64,000 nt of DNA from Endoryza foliicola (lineage in GTDB: Bacteria > Bacteroidota > Bacteroidia > Chitinophagales > Chitinophagaceae), in contig OZ245715.1 in the NCBI GenBank assembly GCA_965226965.1, positions 1,736,001-1,800,000 on the forward strand. Direction: 5' to 3'. How positions within the stretch are numbered: the first letter of the stretch is position 1; each line of letters opens with the position of its first letter. The notes under the pieces were generated by a model. That model saw only the letters and a program-made list of their open reading frames with translations, was not told where the DNA came from and did no database searches. The translations under genes and the position numbers were made by a program. Shown here piece after piece: positions 1 to 9,230 of this stretch.

Positions 1-2
1 TT

Positions 3-311
3 AAGCCTGACGAATTGATAAAAATCATCGTACATGGCAATACCGCGCAGTTGGAAAAGATCAAAGGGATCGGTAAAAAAACGGCGGAAAGAATTGTATT
101 GGAATTAAAAGATAAGTTGGCCAAAATGGGACCAACAACAAATATTTCTCCATTGATAAACAATACTTTGGATCAAGATGCGTTAAATGCATTAGTCGCT
201 CTTGGCATCGGTCGTTCGGCCGCTGAGCAAGCTGTAAAAAGGGTACTTACAGCCGAGCCCGGTAACAGCCAAGTTGAGGACATCATCAAGAAAGCTTTAA
301 AACTAATTTAA
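3..311 (+). CDS. ruvA: Holliday junction branch migration protein RuvA, C-terminal part (5' end outside window)
   Basis: RuvA tetramers bind Holliday junctions and load the RuvB helicase during recombinational repair. The reading frame is already open at the window edge (codons K-P-D-E-L before the first possible start), so the gene begins upstream. Visible are the second helix-hairpin-helix (KGIGKKTAERIVLELKDK, about residues 17-34 of the visible part) and the C-terminal domain that contacts RuvB (LNALVALGIGRSAAEQAV). The N-terminal OB-fold is outside the window. A 44-base gap separates it from sprA. Confidence 0.93.
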   Translation, partial: KPDELIKIIVHGNTAQLEKIKGIGKKTAERIVLELKDKLAKMGPTTNISPLINNTLDQDALNALVALGIGRSAAEQAVKRVLTAEPGNSQVEDIIKKALKLI

Positions 312-355
312 GCCTATCGGAACGGATTTCTACCTAACTAATTCTAGGGAAAAGA

Positions 356-3300
356 TTGTTTTTGACTAAAGAGATAATAGGATCGTACAAACGGTATCTG
401 GCCGTGGTATGCCTGCTATGTACTGTTGCGTTACAGTCCAAAGCAGGTCATTTTCGTGATACCACCGATCCTAAGGGCGTTGATACACTGAAGTTCCCCA
501 TTCACGATCGTTTAGGCGATCCGTTTAGTAACCCGGGTAGAGGGCCGATAGATCTTCGCCGCCCCACAAACATCACCGATTCTATTGTGTACGACCCCAC
601 CACTCGTACTTACTATATCATTGAAAAAGTTGGTTCCAAGTATTATCGCAAACCTACGGCGATGAGCTTTGAAGATTTCCAACGCCTTCAAGCTCGGAAA
701 GCGGAGATTGAATATTTTCAGAAAAGAGCGAGTGTGTTGAGCGACTTGAACCGCAAAAATGCCCGCCCCAAATTAACAGCCTATCCAAGTTTGTTCAATC
801 GCATGTTTGGGGGTGATGCCAATGGATTACCCAAAGTAGACATTCGCCCGCAAGGGGATGTAACCATCATTGCAGGTTATCAAGGTCAAAATATCAAAAA
901 TCCGGCACTTCCTGAAAGAGCCAGAAGAAACGGGGGATTTGATTTTGATATGAATGCCAATATCAGCGTACTCGGTAATATTGGCGATAAATTGAAGCTT
1001 CCTATCAATTACAATACCCAGGCGAATTTCAATTTTGAGAATCAATTAAAGCTTGATTACGCAGGTAAGAATGATGAAATTATCAAACGCATTGAAGCGG
1101 GTAACATCAATTTCGCAACCAAGAGTACATTGATACAAGGTGCGCAGCAATTGTTTGGTGTGAAAACCCAATTGCAGTTCGGTCGATTGTTTGTAACAGC
1201 AGCCTTGGCGAATCAAAGTTCTACCCGCCAAAGTGTGGCCTTACAAGGCGGTGCCACCAATTCTTATTTTGAGTTCAAGGCAGATGATTACGAAGAAAAT
1301 CGTCACTTCTTATTAGCACAGTATTTCCGTCAGAATTTTAATAAGGCCATGAAGGATGTGCCAAAAGTGAATGCACAGGTGCAAATCCTTCGTATGGAAG
1401 TTTGGGTAACCAACAGAAACGGATCTACTACCGAAACCAGAGATGTGGTTGGTTTGATGGACTTGGGTGAACGAAATCCTTATAGCTCTAGCATTACATC
1501 TCTAACGAATACGCCTTATCCATACAACGATGCAAACACGCTATATCGAAGTATTGTAAACGATCCCGGAAGCAGAAGTTCTTCTCAAATAGTAGGAAAA
1601 CTGAATGCACTTGGATTGAAACAGGTTCAAGACTTCGAAAAGACATTTGCCAGAAAGTTGAATCCTTCAGAGTATTCGTTCAATCCGTTGATCGGATTTT
1701 TGAGTTTAAATCAACCCTTACAAGCTGATGAGGTTTTGGGGGTAGCTTTTCAATATACCTACAATGGTAAAGTATATACAGTGGGTGAATTTTCACAAGA
1801 TGTAACTCCTGATACTACTGCGAATACCATTGCTACAGGTCAACAAAAGGTATTGTTCCTGAAATTATTAAAAGCCACCTCTCAGCGAACCAATTTGCCT
1901 TTGTGGGATTTGATGATGAAGAACGTTTATTCATTGAAGACCAAAGATGGGGGGATTCTTACCAATATTCAATCGGCAGATTTCAAACTGAACGTGCTTT
2001 ATGAACAACCTAGTTTGGGACAAAAGCGCTATTTACCGGAAGGTGATAAAACCGGTGTTCCTTTGATCAATGTATTGAATCTGGATCGATTGAATACGCG
2101 AAATGATCCATTGCCCGATGGCGTGTTCGACTATTTGGAAGGATACACCGTGCAATCGCAACAAGCTAGAATCATCTTCCCTTTCCTAGAACCTTTTGGG
2201 CGGGATTTGGATTCGGTAGCATTTAAGAACAGTCCCCAATCGCTGAAAGATAAATATGTGTACTACCCATTGTACGATACCATTAAGGAGATCGCTAAAA
2301 CCTTCGCCAATTTGGATCGATACATTATTAGTGGGTATGCGAAAGGAAGTGCGTCTTCTGAGATTTCGCTGGGTGCATTTAATGTGCCACAAGGATCAGT
2401 AACTGTAACCGCAGGTGGTCAAGTATTAAAGGAAAACGTAGACTATACCATTGATTATAATTTAGGATCTGTTCGAATCATCAACAGTGCTATACTAAGC
2501 TCAGGCGTTCCTATCAATGTGAGTTTTGAAAACAATGCCGGGTTTGGTATTCAGCAACGGAATTTCATGGGCTTGCGATTAGACTACAACGCTATCACTT
2601 CTGCAACTCGCAATTTAACCATTGGTGGTACGATCGAGCGTTTGGGCGAACGTCCTTTCTTTACAAAAACCAATTATAATGAAGATCCGATTCGCAATAC
2701 CATGTACGGATTGGATTTCAATTACAATACACAAGCACCGCGCATTACTCGGTTACTTGATAAATTGCCATTCTACTCTACTAGAGAGATGAGTACGGTT
2801 ACCGCTTTTGGGGAAGTAGCCATGCTGAAGCCCGGTCACCCACCTCAAATTGGTAAGGGTAGTAGCGGATTGATTTTTATTGATGATTTTGAGGGAAGTA
2901 GAAACTCTATTGATCTTCGTTTTCCTTTGGTGTACTGGGGATTGGCCAGTACGCCGCAAAACAATGGCTTGTTTCCGGAATCTGCTTTGAAAGACTCGTT
3001 GGATTACGGGTTCAACCGTGCGAAGATCGCTTGGTATAATATTGAACCTGTATTGCAAGATAGAAGAAATGCTAACAATCCAGTACGCACATACGAGAAT
3101 TTTTTAGATCCACGCGTACGATCTGTAAACGTAACTCAAATTTATCCGAATAGAACTCCTGACTTTGGTCAAGCACAGTTAGTAACCTTTGACTTGGCTT
3201 ATTACCCAACTGATAAAGGTCCGTACAATTTTGATTCTCGTATTGGCAGTGTTACTCCTGATGGAAAACTTCTAAATCCCAAAACCAGATGGGGAGGGAT

Positions 3301-6300
3301 TATGCGTGGTATTGATCAGGTTGATTTCGAAACCGGTAACGTAGAATATATTGAGTTTTGGGTTCAAGATCCATTCTTGATGAATCCAAGTAGTAGTGGT
3401 GGTCAGTTGTATTTTAACTTGGGTAATATTTCAGAGGATATTTTAAGAGATGGCAAACGCTTTTTTGAGAATGGAATAAGTGGTGCTAATACAAGGGCTG
3501 CTGAAGATTCCACCGGAGTATGGGGAAAGGTGCCGGCCAATCCGTTGCAAGTAACACAAGCATTCAGTAATGATCCTGCAGATCGTCCTTTGCAAGATGC
3601 CGGATTAGACGGTTTGACAAATGAAGCGGAGCTTAGAAAATTCAAATCCTATTTGGACAAATTGGCTGCCAATTTTGGGGTTAACTCCAATATTTATAAA
3701 AGGGCTGCAGAAGATCCGGCCAATGATGATTTTAAGAATTATCGAGATGCTACGTATGATCAAAGTCAAACTAAGATATTAGGTAGATACAAAGATATTA
3801 ATAGCCCACAAGGCAACTCGCCCGTAGCTACAGCCAATCAACAATTTGTAAGTGCTTTTACATTGTATCCTGATCAAGAAGAATTTAATAGGGACAATAC
3901 ACTAAACGAATTAGAAGAGTATTTCCAGTATAAAATTGAGATGCAACCAAACTCAAGTCCTTTGATGCAGGTTGGTACCAACTTTATTACTGACAAGAGA
4001 GAATTTACACCAAGTGGTGGTAGTTTGGAAAGATGGTATTTGTTTAGAGTACCCATCAAACAATACGAGAAAAAAGTGGGGGATATTCCCGACTTCAAAT
4101 CCATTCGTTTTGTTCGGATGTTCTTGAGTGGTTTCGAAGATTCGGTGGTGATGCGCTTTGCAAAATTGGAATTGGTTCGTAACAACTGGCGCAAATTCAA
4201 TTATGAATTGGATACTGCCGGTCAATACATTTCTATTCCAACCAACTCAACAACCAGTTTTAATCAGTTAGCAGTTAACATTGAAGAGAACAGCAGCCGT
4301 AACCCTATTGTTTATAAAACACCTCCGGGAGTTGTTCGTCAGCAACAGTTGAGTAATAATAACGTGAACGTGTTGTTGAATGAGCAAAGCTTGAGCATGC
4401 AGATTTGTGATTTAAAGCAAACTGAAGTACGTGGGGTGTTCAAAAACATGAACCTGGATTTGCGTCAATATTCAAAGATGCAGATGTATTGGCATGCGGA
4501 GTCTAAGAACTCTAGTACCGACATTAAGAATGGTGACATGTATGCTGTGATGCGATTGGGAAATGATTTGATCAACAACTACTATGAAATTCGGATTCCT
4601 CTTACAGTAACTCCATGGAATACATCGGATGCAAACTTAATATGGCCTGCTGCCAACGAGATCGACATTGATCTTTCCGTTTTAACATCTATTAAAACCA
4701 AGCGTAATAGTTCAGCGAATCCTTCTATTTACTATCGAGAGGTGGAGGCTAGTGGCCGTGAGATTGCTATTTATGGAAATCCAAACCTTGGCGAAGTTCG
4801 CGTATCTTTCTTAGGGGTTGAAAATAGAAAGCGCGAGTCTGTTTGTACAGAAGTATGGGTGAATGAGTTGCGCTTGAGTGGATTGAATGAATCGCCCGGT
4901 TGGGCTGCATTGGGCAGAGTTGATATTAAATTAGCTGATTTAGGTACCCTCTATATTTCAGGAAGTGCACACAGTGCCGGATGGGGTACCATTGATCAAC
5001 GTGTGAATCAACGTTCAAGAGAGAATTACAACCAATTTGATGTTGCTACGAATTTAGAATTAGGCAAATTGGTTCCAAAAGAGGCTGGGATGTCAATTCC
5101 TATGTATGCCAGCGTTCAGAGAACCATGTCGTCTCCTCAATACGATCCTTATGATTTGGATCTGAAGTTGAAAGACAAGATCAACGGCGCGCCAAGTTCG
5201 CAACGCGATTCAATTCGCAATGATGCGGTAGATGTGAAGACGATCAAGACCGTGAGTTTTACCAATGTAAAGAAGAATAATACGAATGGCAAGAAACAAC
5301 AGATTTGGAGCGTCGAGAATATTGACGTTAGTTACACGTATTATAAAGAGGAGCAGCATAATCCGTTGATAGAAAGTAATGAAGTAATTCGTCATAGAGC
5401 CGGTATTGGATACAACTATACATCGAATCCCAAATTCTGGGAACCAACGAAGCGATTGTTTAAGTCGAACAGCCCTTGGTTGAGTTTGATTCGCGATTTG
5501 AATTTCAATCCCAATCCATCCTTGTTAGGTTTTAGAGCCGATATGAACCGTCAGTTCGGGACCTACCGTCCTCGAAATGTGGGTGGTCCGAAAGGTGGAT
5601 TGCCGGAGACTTACGACAAATACTTCACTTTTGATCGAGTATACAATTTGCGTTGGGATCTAACCAAGAGCATCAACGTCGATTATACATCTACTAATAA
5701 GGCTTGGGTAGATGAAGATACCGGTAGACTAGACAAAGCAGAAAAGAAGAACATGTGGAGCAATTTCTGGAAGGGAGGAAGAACGATACTTTTCAACCAG
5801 AATGCAACTTTAAGCTATACTTTCCCAACATCAAAAGTTCCTATGTTGGATTGGACCTCTATTCGTGCAAGTTATAATGCCACCATGACTTGGACTGGGG
5901 CTTCTTTAATTGCTAGAGAATATGGCAATACTCTTGGTAATACACAGGCTAAAACCTTGAATGGCGAGTTTGATTTCAATAGATTGTATTCCAAGTCTCG
6001 CTGGTTAAGAGCCCTTGATGCCGATGCGCCGCCTCCAACGGGTGATAAGCCGAAATCGGATACAGCCAAAAAACGCAAACGTGATCCCAATGAACCGATT
6101 GAACTGAGCACTGCAGTGAAAATTGTTGGTCGTTTCATTACTTCCATTAAACGGGTAACAGTAAACTATTCAGAGAATGCTGCAACCACCATTTATGGAT
6201 ATACTGATAGTACAAGAGCATTGGGTATGAATTTTAAATCGAATGCACCCGGATTTGGATTCGCTTTTGGCCAGCAGCCTGATAGTAACTTTATCAATAA

Positions 6301-7540
6301 CCTCGCTTCAAGAGGATTATTGACAGGGGACCCTAATTTCAACTTCCTGAATAGACAAGACTATAGTCAGAAGCTCACCATAAACGCGCAATTGATTCCT
6401 TTCAGAGATTTTACGATTGATTTGAATTTGGAAAAATCTTTCGGTAAAAGTTATTCTGAATTGTATAAAGATACGTTAGGTTATAGCGGTAAGTTTTCTC
6501 GATTGAGCCCTTATGCAGGTGGTAGCTTTAGTGTGACCTTTATTTCTTTCCAAACTTTGTTCCGCAAAACAGGTACCAATGAAGTGTCGCAAACCTTTAA
6601 GGAGTTTGAAGCAAATCGTTCGATCATTGCTCAGCGATTGGCTTTGTTGAATAAGTATTCTCAAGACGCATTCGGTAATCCTATTTCCACGGGCGATGGT
6701 TATTATAAAGGATATGGAAAATATTCTCAAGATGTAATATTACCTGCGTTCATTTCTGCTTATACCAAGAAGGACCCAAAATCTGTTGCCTTGGTAGAAC
6801 AATCAAATCCAAATACAAAGAGCAATCCTTTCAAAGGATATTTGCCCCTTCCAAACTGGCGAATCACTTATAATGGCTTGACACGTATTCCGGGTATGGA
6901 ACGCATTTTTAGTAATTTCTCTGTTTCTCATGGATACAACAGTACCCTGAGTATGAATAGCTTTAATTCTTCATTGTTGTTTGAAGATCCATTGAGAATT
7001 GGCTATCCGAGCTTTATTGATACATTGACAGGCAACTATATTCCGTTCTTCTTAGTGCCAAACGTAACCATTAGCGAGCGTTTTGAGCCTTTGATAGACG
7101 TTGACATGCAGTTCACTAATCAGGTTACTGCACGTGTTGAATACAAGAAGTCAAGAACGCTGAGTTTAAGTATGATCGATTTCCAATTAAGTGAAAACGT
7201 TTCCACAGAAATTGGAGTTGGAGCAGGTTGGAGAAAGAGAGGCCTGTTCAGTTTCATTAAATGGAAAGGTAAGCCATTGGACAACGATGCTTCCTTCCGA
7301 TTAGACTTTAGTGTCCGAGATGATGCTACCGCCAATAGCCGACTGGATCAAACTACTTCATTGCCAACCTCAGGTCAGAAAGTAGTATTTATTAACCCGT
7401 CAGTTGACTATGTAATCAGCAATCGTGTTAGTATCAAACTCTATTTTGAACAAAGAAGAGTAGAGCCGAAAATTTCTACTGCACCTCCTATTACCAACAC
7501 AAAAGGCGGCGTACAGATACGAATAAGCTTAGCACAATAG
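356..7540 (+). CDS. sprA: T9SS outer membrane translocon / gliding motility protein SprA
   Basis: SprA (Sov in Porphyromonas) forms the very large single-chain outer-membrane beta-barrel through which T9SS cargo leaves the periplasm. The protein has 2394 residues, typical of the family, and an N-terminal signal peptide (hydrophobic AVVCLLCTVALQSKA, residues 16-30). Many alternating aromatic/polar strands follow, as do conserved SprA segments such as GSSGLIFIDDFEGSRNSIDL near residue 845 and EVWVNELRLSGL near 1500. It ends in a strand-like tail (GGVQIRISLAQ), as expected for a barrel. The start is TTG, preceded by an A/G-rich stretch; a second TTG lies two codons further in. The reading frame is intact throughout. 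Its likely substrates are the two CHU_C proteins encoded at 9.2-14.6 kb. Confidence 0.95.
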   Translation: MFLTKEIIGSYKRYLAVVCLLCTVALQSKAGHFRDTTDPKGVDTLKFPIHDRLGDPFSNPGRGPIDLRRPTNITDSIVYDPTTRTYYIIEKVGSKYYRKPTAMSFEDFQRLQARKAEIEYFQKRASVLSDLNRKNARPKLTAYPSLFNRMFGGDANGLPKVDIRPQGDVTIIAGYQGQNIKNPALPERARRNGGFDFDMNANISVLGNIGDKLKLPINYNTQANFNFENQLKLDYAGKNDEIIKRIEAGNINFATKSTLIQGAQQLFGVKTQLQFGRLFVTAALANQSSTRQSVALQGGATNSYFEFKADDYEENRHFLLAQYFRQNFNKAMKDVPKVNAQVQILRMEVWVTNRNGSTTETRDVVGLMDLGERNPYSSSITSLTNTPYPYNDANTLYRSIVNDPGSRSSSQIVGKLNALGLKQVQDFEKTFARKLNPSEYSFNPLIGFLSLNQPLQADEVLGVAFQYTYNGKVYTVGEFSQDVTPDTTANTIATGQQKVLFLKLLKATSQRTNLPLWDLMMKNVYSLKTKDGGILTNIQSADFKLNVLYEQPSLGQKRYLPEGDKTGVPLINVLNLDRLNTRNDPLPDGVFDYLEGYTVQSQQARIIFPFLEPFGRDLDSVAFKNSPQSLKDKYVYYPLYDTIKEIAKTFANLDRYIISGYAKGSASSEISLGAFNVPQGSVTVTAGGQVLKENVDYTIDYNLGSVRIINSAILSSGVPINVSFENNAGFGIQQRNFMGLRLDYNAITSATRNLTIGGTIERLGERPFFTKTNYNEDPIRNTMYGLDFNYNTQAPRITRLLDKLPFYSTREMSTVTAFGEVAMLKPGHPPQIGKGSSGLIFIDDFEGSRNSIDLRFPLVYWGLASTPQNNGLFPESALKDSLDYGFNRAKIAWYNIEPVLQDRRNANNPVRTYENFLDPRVRSVNVTQIYPNRTPDFGQAQLVTFDLAYYPTDKGPYNFDSRIGSVTPDGKLLNPKTRWGGIMRGIDQVDFETGNVEYIEFWVQDPFLMNPSSSGGQLYFNLGNISEDILRDGKRFFENGISGANTRAAEDSTGVWGKVPANPLQVTQAFSNDPADRPLQDAGLDGLTNEAELRKFKSYLDKLAANFGVNSNIYKRAAEDPANDDFKNYRDATYDQSQTKILGRYKDINSPQGNSPVATANQQFVSAFTLYPDQEEFNRDNTLNELEEYFQYKIEMQPNSSPLMQVGTNFITDKREFTPSGGSLERWYLFRVPIKQYEKKVGDIPDFKSIRFVRMFLSGFEDSVVMRFAKLELVRNNWRKFNYELDTAGQYISIPTNSTTSFNQLAVNIEENSSRNPIVYKTPPGVVRQQQLSNNNVNVLLNEQSLSMQICDLKQTEVRGVFKNMNLDLRQYSKMQMYWHAESKNSSTDIKNGDMYAVMRLGNDLINNYYEIRIPLTVTPWNTSDANLIWPAANEIDIDLSVLTSIKTKRNSSANPSIYYREVEASGREIAIYGNPNLGEVRVSFLGVENRKRESVCTEVWVNELRLSGLNESPGWAALGRVDIKLADLGTLYISGSAHSAGWGTIDQRVNQRSRENYNQFDVATNLELGKLVPKEAGMSIPMYASVQRTMSSPQYDPYDLDLKLKDKINGAPSSQRDSIRNDAVDVKTIKTVSFTNVKKNNTNGKKQQIWSVENIDVSYTYYKEEQHNPLIESNEVIRHRAGIGYNYTSNPKFWEPTKRLFKSNSPWLSLIRDLNFNPNPSLLGFRADMNRQFGTYRPRNVGGPKGGLPETYDKYFTFDRVYNLRWDLTKSINVDYTSTNKAWVDEDTGRLDKAEKKNMWSNFWKGGRTILFNQNATLSYTFPTSKVPMLDWTSIRASYNATMTWTGASLIAREYGNTLGNTQAKTLNGEFDFNRLYSKSRWLRALDADAPPPTGDKPKSDTAKKRKRDPNEPIELSTAVKIVGRFITSIKRVTVNYSENAATTIYGYTDSTRALGMNFKSNAPGFGFAFGQQPDSNFINNLASRGLLTGDPNFNFLNRQDYSQKLTINAQLIPFRDFTIDLNLEKSFGKSYSELYKDTLGYSGKFSRLSPYAGGSFSVTFISFQTLFRKTGTNEVSQTFKEFEANRSIIAQRLALLNKYSQDAFGNPISTGDGYYKGYGKYSQDVILPAFISAYTKKDPKSVALVEQSNPNTKSNPFKGYLPLPNWRITYNGLTRIPGMERIFSNFSVSHGYNSTLSMNSFNSSLLFEDPLRIGYPSFIDTLTGNYIPFFLVPNVTISERFEPLIDVDMQFTNQVTARVEYKKSRTLSLSMIDFQLSENVSTEIGVGAGWRKRGLFSFIKWKGKPLDNDASFRLDFSVRDDATANSRLDQTTSLPTSGQKVVFINPSVDYVISNRVSIKLYFEQRRVEPKISTAPPITNTKGGVQIRISLAQ

Positions 7541-7822
7541 TAAAAACGACTAGGAGCTTAATAGGGTGAAAAGTTTTTGAGTTATGAGTTATTAAGTTAT
7601 TAAGTAATCGGAAGCATATGTTTTGCGATGTTTGCATCTTTGATAACAAGTGGGGCAAGCCTCAATTGGTGCTTGATGCATTAAAACTAAGAGAAAGGCG
7701 CAAATTGGGAATCAGTATAAGTGAAATCGCGGATCGATTCAATTAGAATTGTTTTCTCTGAAGACAATTGAAAGTGATTTCAAGGTAAATTATTCTACGA
7801 CCGCTTGGGTTTGTAAGGCTGC
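7541..7822. other. Intergenic region after sprA, no convincing gene
   Basis: This 282-base gap separates sprA from a convergent gene. It holds an imperfect hairpin at 7747-7769 (a stem of about 10 pairs around ATTGTTTTC and GAAGACAAT, loop TCT). With no T-tract it is only a weak terminator candidate. It also holds one short open frame, listed separately. Confidence 0.5.
7618..7746 (+). CDS. Short open frame of 42 codons, possibly a gene remnant
   Basis: ATG to TAG with no in-frame stop. It has a cysteine pair near the N-terminus (MFCDVCIFDN) and a basic C-terminal half (LRERRKLGISISEIADRFN) that reads like the start of a helix-turn-helix helix pair, as in recombinases or small regulators. 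There is no promoter or family match I can name. It may be a real small protein, a fragment of a lost gene or chance. I cannot assign a function. Confidence 0.2.
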   Translation: MFCDVCIFDNKWGKPQLVLDALKLRERRKLGISISEIADRFN

Positions 7823-8308
7823 TTACTGTTGAACTGTTTTCTTCAACAACATTACAAAACCACAAAGTTTTTTCTTGTTCTTATTAACCTGTACAGGTTT
7901 GATCATGTGGTATTCTGAGAATTTAGGAACGTAGGAATAGCTAATTACATTACCGTCAACATCGCCCCACATGTTCTTTTTGTAAACCACTTGCTTTTCA
8001 TTCCAATCGTACATTCTTACTTCATACAAACGAGAAGTGGGATCTCCAATAAATACAAATTGATACAAGGTTCCTTCTGTCATGGGTAAAATGATAGGCA
8101 TTTCATATTCGCTTTCCATGGTCATGGAAGCTTCTCTCAAAACAATATAACCTTGTGCGCTGTAAGCTTTTTTGATGCTATCGATGGTGGAAGTGTAAGA
8201 AGCGATATCGCAACCCTGTTGGCGTAAATGATCGGTTTGACCTATGACAGTGCCGGCTACAAATTGTAAGCAGGTGACAATCAGTGCTAAACACAAGGTC
8301 TTTCGCAT
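7823..8308 (-). CDS. Secreted hypothetical protein, 161 aa
   Basis: The N-terminus is a clear signal peptide (MRKTLCLALIVTCLQFVAG, cleavage probably near residue 24), so the product is exported. The mature part has no motif I recognise. It contains a beta-rich middle (YQFVFIGDPTSRLYEVRMYDW) and a basic C-terminus with a hydrophobic end (KKKLCGFVMLLKKTVQQ). It is transcribed towards sprA and stands alone: the next upstream gene on the same strand starts more than 100 bases away. The family is unknown to me; presumably it is restricted to Bacteroidota. Confidence 0.75.
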   Translation of the reverse strand: MRKTLCLALIVTCLQFVAGTVIGQTDHLRQQGCDIASYTSTIDSIKKAYSAQGYIVLREASMTMESEYEMPIILPMTEGTLYQFVFIGDPTSRLYEVRMYDWNEKQVVYKKNMWGDVDGNVISYSYVPKFSEYHMIKPVQVNKNKKKLCGFVMLLKKTVQQ

Positions 8309-8413
8309 ACGTGGGTTTTTTCGGATATCGGGATTAAAAACGTTCGACTGCTAATATATGCAATTGACCTGTAAGTTCAAATACTTGATTGTCAAATAAC
8401 TTAAATCTTAATA

Positions 8414-9175
8414 TTAGGCACCTTTATAAGTATAGAATGAATTTGCCTGAGCTAAGGAGGTTACTACTAAATCGTTGATACACAGATGGCTAGGTAGGGA
8501 GCTGCAATAGAGCGCAATTTTGGCGATATCGTCGGCGGTCATTGCTTGGTATCCTTCGTACACTTTAGCGGCTTGTTCTGCATCTCCTTTGAATCGAACC
8601 AAAGAGAATTCGGTTTCTGCGGCGCCGGGGTTGATGCAGGTTACTTTTATTTTGTGTCTTAAAAGGTCGATGCGCATTGATTGCGACAAAGCATTCACGG
8701 CAAATTTCGTGGCGCAATAGGCATTCCCTTTTTCGTACACTTCTTTTCCGGCTGTTGAACCGATATTGATGATATGACCTTTTTGGCGAGCGATCATGTA
8801 GGGCAATACTGCTTTTGTAGTATAGATCAGTCCTTTCACATTCGTATCAATCATGGTTTCCCAATCACTCAAAGATGCTTCGTCAAAGTAATCCCGACCG
8901 GCTGCCAAACCTGCATTATTGATAAGAACATCAATGCCTCTCCATTCTTCCGGAATGGATTCAATGGCTTGGAAACTTTCTTCTTTGTTTTGTACATCGT
9001 ACGACAAAATTAATGATGTTGTATTGAATTCAGTTTTAAGACGAGCTGCTAGGGTTTCCAATCTGTCTTTTCTTCTGCCTGTGATAATGGTTTTGTAACC
9101 GGCTTCTGCATAATTCAAAGCCATTGCTTCTCCAAATCCTGATGTAGCTCCTGTAATCAATACAATCTTACTCAT
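8414..9175 (-). CDS. SDR-family NAD(P)-dependent oxidoreductase (YdfG-like)
   Basis: Classical short-chain dehydrogenase/reductase of 253 residues with a Rossmann fold. The cofactor motif TGATSGFG lies at residues 8-15, NNAG at 86-89, and the catalytic set is Asn112, Ser140, Tyr153 and Lys157 (YCATK). The arginines after beta-strand 2 (TGRRKDR, 32-38) suggest NADP preference. INPGAAETEF (181-190) follows the active site as in YdfG-type 3-hydroxy-acid/serine dehydrogenases. The likely reaction is reversible oxidation of a small hydroxy compound in the cytoplasm, but the substrate cannot be read from the sequence. The start is ATG with AGGAA just upstream. It appears monocistronic. Confidence 0.9.
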   Translation of the reverse strand: MSKIVLITGATSGFGEAMALNYAEAGYKTIITGRRKDRLETLAARLKTEFNTTSLILSYDVQNKEESFQAIESIPEEWRGIDVLINNAGLAAGRDYFDEASLSDWETMIDTNVKGLIYTTKAVLPYMIARQKGHIINIGSTAGKEVYEKGNAYCATKFAVNALSQSMRIDLLRHKIKVTCINPGAAETEFSLVRFKGDAEQAAKVYEGYQAMTADDIAKIALYCSSLPSHLCINDLVVTSLAQANSFYTYKGA

Positions 9176-9230
9176 TTCCTAAATTTTAAATTGGATACAA
9201 ATTTGGCACAATGTGATGAATCGAAGAAAA

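Noticed and set aside
356..7540. Frameshift or split of sprA
   Set aside because: The frame is continuous for 2394 codons with the expected length; opposite-strand frames inside it are shadows.
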